From Leptolyngbya sp. FACHB-261 (GTDB taxonomy: Bacteria; Cyanobacteriota; Cyanobacteriia; FACHB-261): a stretch of 64,000 nucleotides of DNA. The notes below the pieces were generated by a model, which saw only the letters and a program-made list of their open reading frames with translations, searched no databases and was not told the DNA's origin. The translations under genes were made by a program, and so were the position numbers. Where the stretch lies: positions 124,001 through 188,000 of the forward strand of contig NZ_JACJPL010000024.1 of the NCBI RefSeq assembly GCF_014696065.1, read 5' to 3'. This document shows positions 8,254-16,029 of the stretch, piece after piece. The stretch's first letter is position 1. Every line of letters starts with the position of its first letter.

Positions 8254-9285
8254 ATGCAGCGTTCGCCTCAGCACTGTGCTGGGTATGGCACAATTCGCGG
8301 TTCAGTGGCTTGGCTGGGGCTCAGCCTAGGTTGTTGGCTATGGCTGGCTCCAGGTGAGCCTGTTCTGGCCCAGGAGTCTCCTGATCTTGCCTCTGGAGCA
8401 ACTGAAGTCCGTCAGCCAGAGGTTACCGGCGTCATTATTGATGCCCAGGGATTAGGGTTTCAGCCCAGTATGGGGATGCGTCTGTTTGACGCTCAGGGTA
8501 GGCAAATTTATCTCACCACTGCTGCCAGGCGCCGCTTGGATGTCGATGCAATCTCTACCCAAGGCACTGCCAGCTACGCCTACAGTCTGGATCAGGCTCG
8601 TAACTTAAATCGGGCTGGCTCTCGACCTCTGATTGTCAAGGCTTTGGGTACGCAAGGCGAGGACCTGGTGATTTCGCAGGAGGACGCCGAGATCCTTCAA
8701 GCCAAGAACCAGCAAGACCGCTTTTTAGACAGAATGGCGGTAGTTGTGGTGTGGAGCGCCCCGCAACTCAGCCCACCGTTGTCGCCTGAGTTGATGCGAC
8801 AGGCCCGACGCGACCGGGAGCTGATCATGCAAACGACCGGCAACCAAGCGCCTAGCCCTCAGATTTCCCGGTCTCAGAATACTGCAACTCAAGCCACTAC
8901 CAATCAAGCCACTACCAATCAGGCCGCTACCAATCAAGCCGCCACGCAAACCACTCAGCCTGCCAGAAACTTGGGACCTGCCCCAGTTCAGGCTGTTCAA
9001 GCGGCTGCGCCAGTTCCGCCCGTGCCTGTGACCATTCAGCCAGCCGACGCTACACCCTGGCCATCGGGTCCCGTTGCACCTAGTACTTTTGTGCGCGAAC
9101 AGCCTATTCAACGGCCAACGCAAGCAGCAACCCAAACCATTGTTCGCGGTTCCAGACCACCCGGTCCGTTGCCCCCACCAGCAACCAATTTTCCAATCAC
9201 TCCCTTACCGCCTGCGCCTCAATCTCCAGTGCCTCAGGCACCTCAAACACCCACTGAATTTGAATGGGTCCGCCCCTCTAACTGA
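8254..9285 (+). CDS. Secreted protein with LPP20-like N-terminal domain and Pro/Gln-rich tail
   Basis: ATG 8254 lies eight bases after GGGAG and gives a signal peptide with a hydrophobic core (VAWLGLSLGCWLWLA) and a likely cut after PVLA. The domain that follows (about residues 45-170) reads VTGVIIDAQGLGFQPSMGMR and LFDAQGRQIYL, resembling LPP20/FlgP-like or flagellar-assembly-associated domains of exported proteins, though only loosely. Residues 210-240 hold perfect short repeats (NQATTNQATTNQAATNQAAT), and the rest is Pro-rich and probably unstructured. Its 3' end overlaps the convergent permease gene by 8 bp. Periplasmic or outer-membrane location is inferred; the function is unknown. Confidence 0.7.
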   Translation: MQRSPQHCAGYGTIRGSVAWLGLSLGCWLWLAPGEPVLAQESPDLASGATEVRQPEVTGVIIDAQGLGFQPSMGMRLFDAQGRQIYLTTAARRRLDVDAISTQGTASYAYSLDQARNLNRAGSRPLIVKALGTQGEDLVISQEDAEILQAKNQQDRFLDRMAVVVVWSAPQLSPPLSPELMRQARRDRELIMQTTGNQAPSPQISRSQNTATQATTNQATTNQAATNQAATQTTQPARNLGPAPVQAVQAAAPVPPVPVTIQPADATPWPSGPVAPSTFVREQPIQRPTQAATQTIVRGSRPPGPLPPPATNFPITPLPPAPQSPVPQAPQTPTEFEWVRPSN

Positions 9286-10240
9286 TGCGTAAATTGACAA
9301 ACAGCGTCAGTAGAAAGGTGAGTTGCCCAGCCAGCAGAAACAGGTAGAGCACAACCCGCTTTTTAAAGACCGTCAGCAGTAGAGCGACGGTCTTGAGGTC
9401 GATCATCGGCCCAAATACCAGAAATGCCAGTAATGAGCCACTGGTGAAGGTCGAAGCGAAAGATAGAGCGAAAAACGAGTCTACCGTTGAGCAAATCGAC
9501 ACAATCGTTGCCAACAGCATCATGGCAGCAATCGAACTGATCGGTCCTTGACCCAAGCTCAGCACGACTTCACGGGGCACTAAGACCTGAACCGCCGTGG
9601 CAATTGCCGCTCCCAGCAACAGCACTGCTCCCAATTCACGGAACTCCTGCACTGTGTTGGCTGCTAACAATTGCAAGCGTTGGCCTAGGGGTTTGGTCGC
9701 CACCGCTACCGTCTCTCCCTGCACAAAGAAAGTGCCACCCTGCAACAAATCGACGCTGCTGGCACTGGGCACGGAACGCACGCTCAGTGAGCGGGCCATC
9801 TGCGGCTGTAAAAGGGGCGTCAGATCTGCCTGAGCGCTGAACACCCAACCCACCAGGGTGGCAATCAGCAGTGAGAAGCTAATCCGAAGCAGCGCAATCT
9901 CAGGCTGGTCCCGGAAAGCGGTCCAGGTGGCCCAGAAGACCACTGGGTTCACGACTGGAGCAGCTAGCAAAAAGCCAATCGCTACGGAGCTGGGAGCACC
10001 CAGCATCAGCAAACGTCGCGCCACTGGCACATTGCCGCACTCACACACGGGCAACAAGAAACCCATTACCCCACCGGCCAAAGCCCCTAGCAGGGGATGG
10101 CGCGGCAGATTTGCCACTAACTTGCGCTCGTCTATGAATAACAGCAGCACACCTGACAGAATCACCCCTAACAGCAAAAAGGGCATCGCTTCGACGATCA
10201 GGCTCAAGAACAGGGTCAGGGTACTACTGAAGTTGTTCAT
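9278..10240 (-). CDS. Permease of the YraQ/ArsP-like family (DUF318)
   Basis: The 320-residue product is a polytopic membrane protein with about eight helices in two blocks separated by a cytoplasmic loop (residues 145-200). The N-terminal block contains LPVCECGNVPVARRL, and the second contains VSICSTVDSFFALSFA and FLVFGPMIDLKT, which are typical of the predicted permease family that includes YraQ and ArsP. Some relatives export organoarsenicals or metals; the substrate here cannot be told. It begins 22 bp downstream of serS on the same strand and may be cotranscribed. Confidence 0.85.
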   Translation of the reverse strand: MNNFSSTLTLFLSLIVEAMPFLLLGVILSGVLLLFIDERKLVANLPRHPLLGALAGGVMGFLLPVCECGNVPVARRLLMLGAPSSVAIGFLLAAPVVNPVVFWATWTAFRDQPEIALLRISFSLLIATLVGWVFSAQADLTPLLQPQMARSLSVRSVPSASSVDLLQGGTFFVQGETVAVATKPLGQRLQLLAANTVQEFRELGAVLLLGAAIATAVQVLVPREVVLSLGQGPISSIAAMMLLATIVSICSTVDSFFALSFASTFTSGSLLAFLVFGPMIDLKTVALLLTVFKKRVVLYLFLLAGQLTFLLTLFVNLRIS

Positions 10241-10262
10241 TAGGAGGTTAGTTAGAGCAGGG

Positions 10263-11537
10263 TCAAGCGATCAGATCGCGGCCTAAATAGGGCTGTAGCA
10301 CGTCAGGCACGCGTATGCTGCCATCAGGCTGCTGATAGTTTTCGAGGACTGCTGCCATCGTGCGCCCAACCGCTAGACCGGAGCCATTGAGGGTATGTAC
10401 AAACTGAGTGCCCTTCTTACCCGGCTCTTTGAAGCGAATATTGGCTCGTCGCGACTGAAAGTCCAGGAAGTTAGAGCAACTAGAAATTTCTCGGTACTTG
10501 CCCGAAGACGGCAACCAGACTTCTAGGTCATAGGTCTTGGCGGACGAGAAACCCAGATCCCCAGTACACAACGCCAGCACGCGGTAGGGCAGTTTGAGCG
10601 CTTGCAGAATCGCCTCAGCATTGTTAGTGAGGGTTTCTAGCTCCTGCATGGAGGTATCGGGGTGACAGAACTTGACCAGTTCGACTTTGTTGAACTGGTG
10701 CAGGCGGATTAAACCCCGCATATCTCGCCCATAACTGCCTGCCTCGCGACGGAAACAGGGCGTATAGGCACAGTGATAAATCGGGAGGTCTTCACTGCTG
10801 AGAATTTCGTCGCGGTAAAGGTTGGTGACGGGCACTTCAGCTGTGGGGATTAGCCAGAGGTCATCCTCGGCACAGCGGAAGCTTTCCTCAGCGAATTTGG
10901 GCAACTGTCCCGTTGCAGTCAGGGATGCAGTATTGACCAGCACGGGCGGTATCACTTCTAGATAACCGGCGCGGGTTTGCATATCAAGCATGAAGCTGAT
11001 CAGGGCGCGCTCTAGTGCCGCCCCTAAGCCCTGCAAGACCACAAAGCGACTCTGGGCAATCTTGACTGCTCGCTCGGTGTTGAGGATGCCTAGTTTCTCA
11101 CCAATCTCCCAGTGGGGCAAAATCCCGTTGCTATCAGGAATATAACCGTCGCCCCAACGGCGAATCTCAACGTTTTCGTCTTCGTTCTTGCCCTCTGGAG
11201 TGGAAGGGTGAGGCAAATTGGGCAGGGCCAGCAGTTGCGCATCCAGAGAGACACGAATTTCTTTTTCTTGCTTCTCTAGTTCGGCGATCTCGGTTTTGAT
11301 CGCGGTGCCCCGGTCCCGTAGTTGCTGGATCTCGGCGCTGTTGGGGTCTTTGCGCATCTGTTCGCCGACCTGTCTGCCGATGCTGTTGCCGTCGGCTTGC
11401 AGAGCAGAGCGCTTTTGCTCAAGTTCGCGCACTTGCCGGTCAAGGTCGAGTATGCCGGTCAGATCATAGGAACCGCGCATCGCTAAGCGGGCCTGGGCCT
11501 CCTCGGGCTTATCTCGCAGTAGCTTCAGGTCTAGCAA
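10263..11537 (-). CDS. serS: Seryl-tRNA synthetase
   Basis: SerS charges tRNA-Ser with serine. The N-terminal arm is a long antiparallel coiled coil ([16 protein letters not shown] to [11 protein letters not shown]). Class II motifs follow: motif 2 as [20 protein letters not shown] and motif 3 as [19 protein letters not shown] place the start at TTG 11537 ([14 protein letters not shown]) because this matches the family start and has GGAG about 10 bases upstream; the longer frame to 11576 adds 13 unsupported residues. Product length is 424, normal for the family. The permease gene follows. Confidence 0.96.
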   Translation of the reverse strand: MLDLKLLRDKPEEAQARLAMRGSYDLTGILDLDRQVRELEQKRSALQADGNSIGRQVGEQMRKDPNSAEIQQLRDRGTAIKTEIAELEKQEKEIRVSLDAQLLALPNLPHPSTPEGKNEDENVEIRRWGDGYIPDSNGILPHWEIGEKLGILNTERAVKIAQSRFVVLQGLGAALERALISFMLDMQTRAGYLEVIPPVLVNTASLTATGQLPKFAEESFRCAEDDLWLIPTAEVPVTNLYRDEILSSEDLPIYHCAYTPCFRREAGSYGRDMRGLIRLHQFNKVELVKFCHPDTSMQELETLTNNAEAILQALKLPYRVLALCTGDLGFSSAKTYDLEVWLPSSGKYREISSCSNFLDFQSRRANIRFKEPGKKGTQFVHTLNGSGLAVGRTMAAVLENYQQPDGSIRVPDVLQPYLGRDLIA

Positions 11538-11849
11538 GGGAAACGCTCTCCAATGGCTGGAAGGGGTTTGCTTCACTATTTAACCCTGAAGCTGGACGGT
11601 TCTGGCTGAAGCTGGCTGCCTTGCGCCCTCTACTGTGCGGAAATCCAGACGTTTGCTCACCCTAATATCTATGACATCCAAAACATTCGGGCGGCAATTG
11701 GGAGCACTAGTCAGGAGGGCAGTGGTAGTAATGACAACAAGGACGATGATTTTCTAAGATTTTCTAAACGGTAATAAGCTATTGAGCGCTCAGGATGTAA
11801 CTCCTGCATCTAGAGAGAGCTACCTGACATTAGAAAGAGGCGAAATACA
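11538..11849. other. 312-bp gap upstream of serS and element B
   Basis: This holds the serS leader and the region upstream of the element B module. Direct repeats of TTTTCTAA occur near 11750-11768 and a short hairpin (CAGGA/TCCTG) near 11790. I see no gene. Confidence 0.35.
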
Positions 11850-11912
11850 ATGAAAATTTTCGCAAAAAGCTCGACTCACTTAAATACGCTTGTCAAAGCT
11901 GTGCTCCTTTGA
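11850..11912 (+). CDS. Possible 20-residue leader peptide before structured RNA element B
   Basis: GAGG (11837-11840) sits nine bases before ATG 11850, which opens a frame MKIFAKSSTHLNTLVKAVLL ending at TGA 11910. The stop lies inside the first stem of structured RNA element B, so translating ribosomes would disturb that stem. No equivalent frame is seen before element A, which weakens the case. It may be a true leader ORF or a chance frame. Confidence 0.35.
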   Translation: MKIFAKSSTHLNTLVKAVLL

Positions 11913-12158
11913 TAACGTACTCTCCATCCTGCGTAAAGGAGCAACCTGCTTAGCGACAAAATCCCTCAAAAATTTAGCGCTACCCAAAAGCTTTAGCCAA
12001 CTTTTGGATAGCTAACCCCCTAACTGCACAGAACGCAGTCCGGCGGCTGACAGGTGATTTTAACACCGACTAGCCACCCCGACTTGCTATTGGCAAATCA
12101 CCGGGGTGGCTAACACTTTGGCGGCATTCCGGTAAGGGCAGGATGGCCCTGCCCTTAC
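11895..12158 (+). ncRNA. Candidate structured RNA element B, upstream of orf X
   Basis: The stems match element A one for one with different bases: AAAGC 11895-11899 with GCTT 11948-11951, enclosing GCTCCTTT 11903-11910 with AAAGGAGC 11935-11942; TTAGC 11974-11978 with GCTAA 12011-12015, enclosing CCAAAAG 11984-11990 with CTTTTGG 12001-12007; ACTGC 12023-12027 with GCAGT 12035-12039; GGTG 12053-12056 with CACC 12064-12067 around loop ATTTTAA; AGCCACCCCG 12072-12081 with CGGGGTGGCT 12102-12111, enclosing TTGC and GCAA; GTAAGGGCAGG 12132-12142 with CCTGCCCTTAC 12148-12158. Between the two elements ACTGG/CCAGT becomes ACTGC/GCAGT, and the last stem changes at several pairs while staying paired. 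This argues for selection on RNA structure. Confidence 0.72.
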
Positions 12159-12204
12159 CCACAACCGCGTTCAATTTTTCGCGTTCAACTTTTGTGGAGT
12201 GGGC

Positions 12205-12576
12205 ATGTTGATGCGCCAACTTTTGCATGTGATTAATCCGCGTCAATTCGAGATTTCGCTCAGCTATCTCGCCACCTATTTAGGCATTCCAGCCAACTGT
12301 ATTTTGCGTTTTGAACAGTGGGCCAATGTCCTCTTCGTCCATCGCAAAGATCGGGGCGGGCAATTCGTGAGTTATCGCAACTTAATCCACTGGATCGAAG
12401 CCTGTGTTCGTGCCATTCAAACCTGTCCTAACCCCCAGGCCCTACAAGAACTCGGCCAATTTCTCAAAACCGAAATCGAGCGTTTCACCTACGCCGATGA
12501 CGTTATTAGGTACCTGCGGCGACTCTGGCTACAACGCAAAGCCCAACTCAATCTCACCCCTAATCTCTACTCCTAA
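12205..12576 (+). CDS. Uncharacterised small protein (orf X) behind structured RNA element B
   Basis: GGAG at 12196-12199 precedes ATG 12205 by 5 bases and ATG 12211 by 11; either could start. The product begins near MRQLLHVINPRQFEISLSYL and continues LATYLGIPANCILRFEQWAN, VLFVHRKDRGGQFVSYRNL, then helical segments (WIEACVRAIQTCPNPQALQELG) and a basic tail. No signal peptide or membrane helix is present. I do not recognise a named family; the mix of a short helix-turn-helix-like start and a strand pair could be a nucleic-acid-binding fold, but that is a guess. The degraded orf Y relative begins 14 bp after its stop, so X and Y once formed an operon behind element B. Confidence 0.78.
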   Translation: MLMRQLLHVINPRQFEISLSYLATYLGIPANCILRFEQWANVLFVHRKDRGGQFVSYRNLIHWIEACVRAIQTCPNPQALQELGQFLKTEIERFTYADDVIRYLRRLWLQRKAQLNLTPNLYS

Positions 12577-12590
12577 CCCCTAATTCCCGC

Positions 12591-12880
12591 CTGACTCCCT
12601 CTCAACTTCGCCTCAATGGGGCTACATCACCCACGAACTGCCCCTGACGCCACCGCTCAAGCTCATCCTGCTCGTGGTCGCCAATTTCTACTGCTCCTCG
12701 GAGCCGCACTGCCAAACTGCCTGTCTCCCTGATCGTTTACGGCTCCGGTTGTGCCACCAAGAACTCCAGTGTCTGCTCGTCAGCTTGAAATCTGCTCAGT
12801 GGCTCCACTCGATCTGGAGCACCGACCAAGTTGGGCAACGACCGATCTTGCTCCACAACCTGTCACCCCGCCTGATCTAA
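12591..12880 (+). pseudogene. Frameshifted relative of orf Y
   Basis: Conceptual translation in shifting frames aligns with the intact gene at 4562-4909. LTPSQLRL matches LSPSQIRL; after a shift, WGYITHELPLTPPLKLILLV matches WDYISRQLHLPASTKSILLV. After another shift, RTAKLPVSLIV matches LRARIPISLIV. After a third, LLVSLKSAQW matches LLVNLEANQW, and QRPILLHNLS matches RPPITLYNLS. At least three frame changes are needed, so the gene is dead as written, unless there are sequencing errors. It begins 14 bp after orf X and stops at TAA 12880. The decay contrasts with the preserved stems of element B upstream. Confidence 0.75.
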
Positions 12881-13063
12881 CTGCCTCTGAGCGAGAACTC
12901 CTGAAACTCTGGCTTAATTCCCTTATCTCAGTGGCTGGAGTTGCCTGGTCTTCAGGTGGAAGCCTGAAAAGAAATAATTGAAGGCTTTACTCCTTAGTCA
13001 GGTTTACTGGCCTCAGCTGCCAGCCTGACCGCCCAGATCGGTGCGACCCGCCAGGAGAATCAG

Positions 13064-14533
13064 GTGCTTGAGACTTTATCGGAATTTCTGCTGCAAGATG
13101 CCCAAGCCATCGAGGATGACTTTGGTCGTGCGATGGCGCTCACCGAAATCGTCGACCGCCTGGTCTCAGCAGGGCACTACGACCGGGCTTTGCAAATCGC
13201 CCGCACCATCGAAGATGCCTTTATCAAAACCTGTACCCTGGCGGATCTAGCAGGTCGCTACGCCGAAGCAGGTCAGTACGACCAAGCGCTGCAAGTTGCC
13301 CAAAGCGTTGAAGATGCCGCAGTCCAGAACAACACCCTGAGCGAGGTGGCCGCTAAATACGCCCTTGCTGAGCACTGCGAGCAAAACCAGGCGCTGACAG
13401 CCATGGCGCTGAAATACGCCAGCAGCGAGCAGTACGACCAGGCCTTACAGGTCAGCAGTCTGATCGATACTCCCCTGGATCAAGGGCAGACCTTGTGGCA
13501 AATTGCCCTGCAAGCCCTAAGCACTAAAGATTACCAAACAGCTCTGCGCATCAGTCGCACTATTGAAGAGCCGCTCATCCAAGCTCAAGCACTCGCCGAA
13601 ATCGCCTGCCGAGCGGGTGCTGCCGAGCAGTATGACTGGGCGATGCAGATTGCTCAGTCGATTAACGAGGCAGAAATTCAGCCCCAAACCCTGAGTAAGC
13701 TCAGCAGTCAAAGCGCTGTCGCTGGACAGTTTAGTCAAGCACTAGTTTTTGCCCAGGCGATTCAAGATGTCATTCAGCTGGACATCACTTTGCAGCAGCT
13801 CGTGGCCAGAGCCCTAAGCATCGAACATTATGACCAGGCTCTACAAGCGGCACGTTTATTACAGGAACTCGATCAAAAAGACGCAGCATTTCAGGATATT
13901 ACTCTCAACGTTTTAGCCTCCGGCCATTGGGAAAATGCGCTGCAAGTGGCTCAGCTGATCGAAGCGATTGAACGTAAAGACGAGGTCTTAAAAAAAATTG
14001 CAGAGCATGCCTTAAATGAGGGCTACTGGAGCCAAACCCTCGATATTGCCCAAACCATCCAGGCCAAAAGCCAACGCGATGGGATCCTGCAAAAAATTGT
14101 GTTGCGAGCCTTAGAAGCCTGTAGCTGGGACCGCGCTCTTCAGGTCACACAACTGATTCAAGATCACTCATTACAGGTGTGGTCATTAACTGAGATCGCC
14201 TTTAAAGCCTCCGAAGCTGGGCACTGCAATCAGGCACTGCAAATCGCTCAAATCATTGAGCAAAATCTGTCTAAAGCCCGTGCCTCAGCTGAATCAGTTG
14301 TCAAACTGGCAATGACTGGACATTATGACCGAGCCTTTGAACTTGCCCAGAGCATCGAAGATAGCTCCAGCAAAGCCCATGCCTTAGGTGAATTGTCAGT
14401 CAAACTAGCAACAGCTGGACATTACGCCCAAGCATTGCGAGTTGCTCAAGCAATCGAGGATGCCTCCAGCAAGGCACGCATGTTAGCCGAAGTCGGTCGG
14501 CGCTTGGCCTGGTTAGGCGCTTTGTCGAAGTAG
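13064..14533 (+). CDS. Protein of about fourteen 33-residue TPR-like helical repeats
   Basis: Almost all of the 489 residues consist of a 33-residue unit of the type HYDQALQVAQSIEDAS plus KAxALxEIAxKxAxAG, repeating from near residue 5 to the C-terminus. Each unit is two amphipathic helices, as in TPR or SEL1-like solenoids. The third full unit is cut to 19 residues (HCEQNQALTAMALKYASSE). AGGAG lies six bases before GTG 13064, supporting that start, although the frame is open back to 12998. There is no signal peptide. It follows the broken orf Y and is convergent with the binding-protein gene. A protein-protein scaffold is the natural inference; partners are unknown. Confidence 0.85.
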   Translation: MLETLSEFLLQDAQAIEDDFGRAMALTEIVDRLVSAGHYDRALQIARTIEDAFIKTCTLADLAGRYAEAGQYDQALQVAQSVEDAAVQNNTLSEVAAKYALAEHCEQNQALTAMALKYASSEQYDQALQVSSLIDTPLDQGQTLWQIALQALSTKDYQTALRISRTIEEPLIQAQALAEIACRAGAAEQYDWAMQIAQSINEAEIQPQTLSKLSSQSAVAGQFSQALVFAQAIQDVIQLDITLQQLVARALSIEHYDQALQAARLLQELDQKDAAFQDITLNVLASGHWENALQVAQLIEAIERKDEVLKKIAEHALNEGYWSQTLDIAQTIQAKSQRDGILQKIVLRALEACSWDRALQVTQLIQDHSLQVWSLTEIAFKASEAGHCNQALQIAQIIEQNLSKARASAESVVKLAMTGHYDRAFELAQSIEDSSSKAHALGELSVKLATAGHYAQALRVAQAIEDASSKARMLAEVGRRLAWLGALSK

Positions 14534-14548
14534 CTGGTATTTGATGAA

Positions 14549-15949
14549 TCAGGGCAGAGGCACAAAGTCGTAGCCCGTCTTAGACCGATTGCCAGGCTCT
14601 ATTCTCACCAGCACTGCGCCACCATTGCGGTCCCCAGAAGGCAAGAAGTTGATCGGCCCGGTGGCTCCGCTAGCAGTGAAGCCAGGGGCAGCCAGAACTT
14701 GCTCCACCTCAGCGCGGCTGCGGGCTTTAGCAAGAGCCACCCGTAGGGCTTGCACCGCGTCGTAGCTTAGGGCAGTACGCCAGTTGATATCTCCACCCCA
14801 CAAGCGGTTTGCGGCTTGGGTGAAGTTAGAATCAGCAGTTTTTAAGGGATGCCAAGGCACTGGCAGCACCATGCCATTGAGGGCAGCCCCACCCTGCCGC
14901 AGGCTATCAACCGTGTAGAGGGCATCATCGCCCAAGAGCGGCAGCCGATTCTGATTGGCCTGAGCCACCTGGATCGCCTGCGGCAGGGTCGCAGCATCAG
15001 GAAGCAGCACCAGCACCTCAGCCGCCGTGCCGCCTAGTTGCTCGCTAGGATTACCCTGCGAGAGATCGACCTGCTGCACCACCTGCCCCCCTTCCAAGCC
15101 CAAAGTGGTGGTGAAGGCTGTATTTAACGATTGGCTGTAGGAACTGCCAGCATTGAAGAAAATCATCGCCTTGCTTTTGCCCAATCCTTTGAGCAAGTAG
15201 CGGGCTAGAGCCGTGCCAGTAAATTGATCGCTCGGAACCGTTCGGAAAATGTAATTGCTACTGCCCTTTTGCACTTGGGCGAGTTCGGTGCTGGTGCTAG
15301 TAGGAGCAATCATTACCAGCTTATTTTCCTCATAGATCGGAGCTGCCGCTAGAGAAGTGGTACTGGTGCCATGACCCACTACCGCCAGAATGTTGCTGTC
15401 CTGCACCAGCGTATTCGCAAGCTCTTTGGCCTGGTTTGGGTCGTTGTTGTCATTGCCGATTACCACTTTGAAGGGCTGCCCTGTCCGCACAGCCTCATCC
15501 TGCGCCTGCGCCACGCCTCGCAGCAACTCACGGGCTGAGTTTGGGCTGCTGCTTACGGGTACCACCGTCGCGATCGTGGGCGCTGCGGCATTACCGATCC
15601 GGGCGTTGTTTAGGTAGATCAGCGCCTCAGGGTCATTGCGGTCGGCTTTCAGCGCAGCTTCTAGTTGAGTAGTTGCTGTTTGAAAGTCACCAGCAGCCAG
15701 GGCAGCCACCCCCGCTTGCTTATCTGGATTGGGGTTGTCGGTAAATAACAGCCGCTCACCTTGACTGAGTCGTTCGCCACTACCACTGGGTAGCGAAAGA
15801 CCTCCTGTACCAGGACTACCTTGAGAGTTGAGCAATGCGCCTGGATTTAAGCCCGAACGGCTGAGAAAGAACCAACCTAAACCCAGCAGCGCTGCCGTAA
15901 TTAGAAACGACAGCAGTAGTAGAGGTCCTTCCTTACGGTTTCCGGCCAT
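14549..15949 (-). CDS. Membrane-anchored TPR plus periplasmic-binding (LivK-like) protein
   Basis: An N-terminal hydrophobic segment (residues 9-30) anchors the protein. A short TPR-like unit (AALAAGDFQTATTQLEAALK, near residues 82-112) follows, and then a type 1 periplasmic-binding fold of the branched-chain amino-acid receptor class: ELANTLVQDSNILAVVGHGT, then KLVMIAPTSTSTEL, and FRTVPSDQFTG. No ABC permease or ATPase is nearby. Instead a Ser/Thr kinase lies 80 bp upstream on the same strand, so this protein may sense a ligand for signalling rather than feed a transporter. In the family such domains bind amino acids or amides; the ligand here is unknown. Confidence 0.82.
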   Translation of the reverse strand: MAGNRKEGPLLLLSFLITAALLGLGWFFLSRSGLNPGALLNSQGSPGTGGLSLPSGSGERLSQGERLLFTDNPNPDKQAGVAALAAGDFQTATTQLEAALKADRNDPEALIYLNNARIGNAAAPTIATVVPVSSSPNSARELLRGVAQAQDEAVRTGQPFKVVIGNDNNDPNQAKELANTLVQDSNILAVVGHGTSTTSLAAAPIYEENKLVMIAPTSTSTELAQVQKGSSNYIFRTVPSDQFTGTALARYLLKGLGKSKAMIFFNAGSSYSQSLNTAFTTTLGLEGGQVVQQVDLSQGNPSEQLGGTAAEVLVLLPDAATLPQAIQVAQANQNRLPLLGDDALYTVDSLRQGGAALNGMVLPVPWHPLKTADSNFTQAANRLWGGDINWRTALSYDAVQALRVALAKARSRAEVEQVLAAPGFTASGATGPINFLPSGDRNGGAVLVRIEPGNRSKTGYDFVPLP

Positions 15950-16029
15950 AGCAACTCAGGTGGTAATTCTGTGTGATTGTTCTTTGATTTTGAGGGTAGG
16001 TGACTTGAAGGCAGGCGACTGCAATGAGG

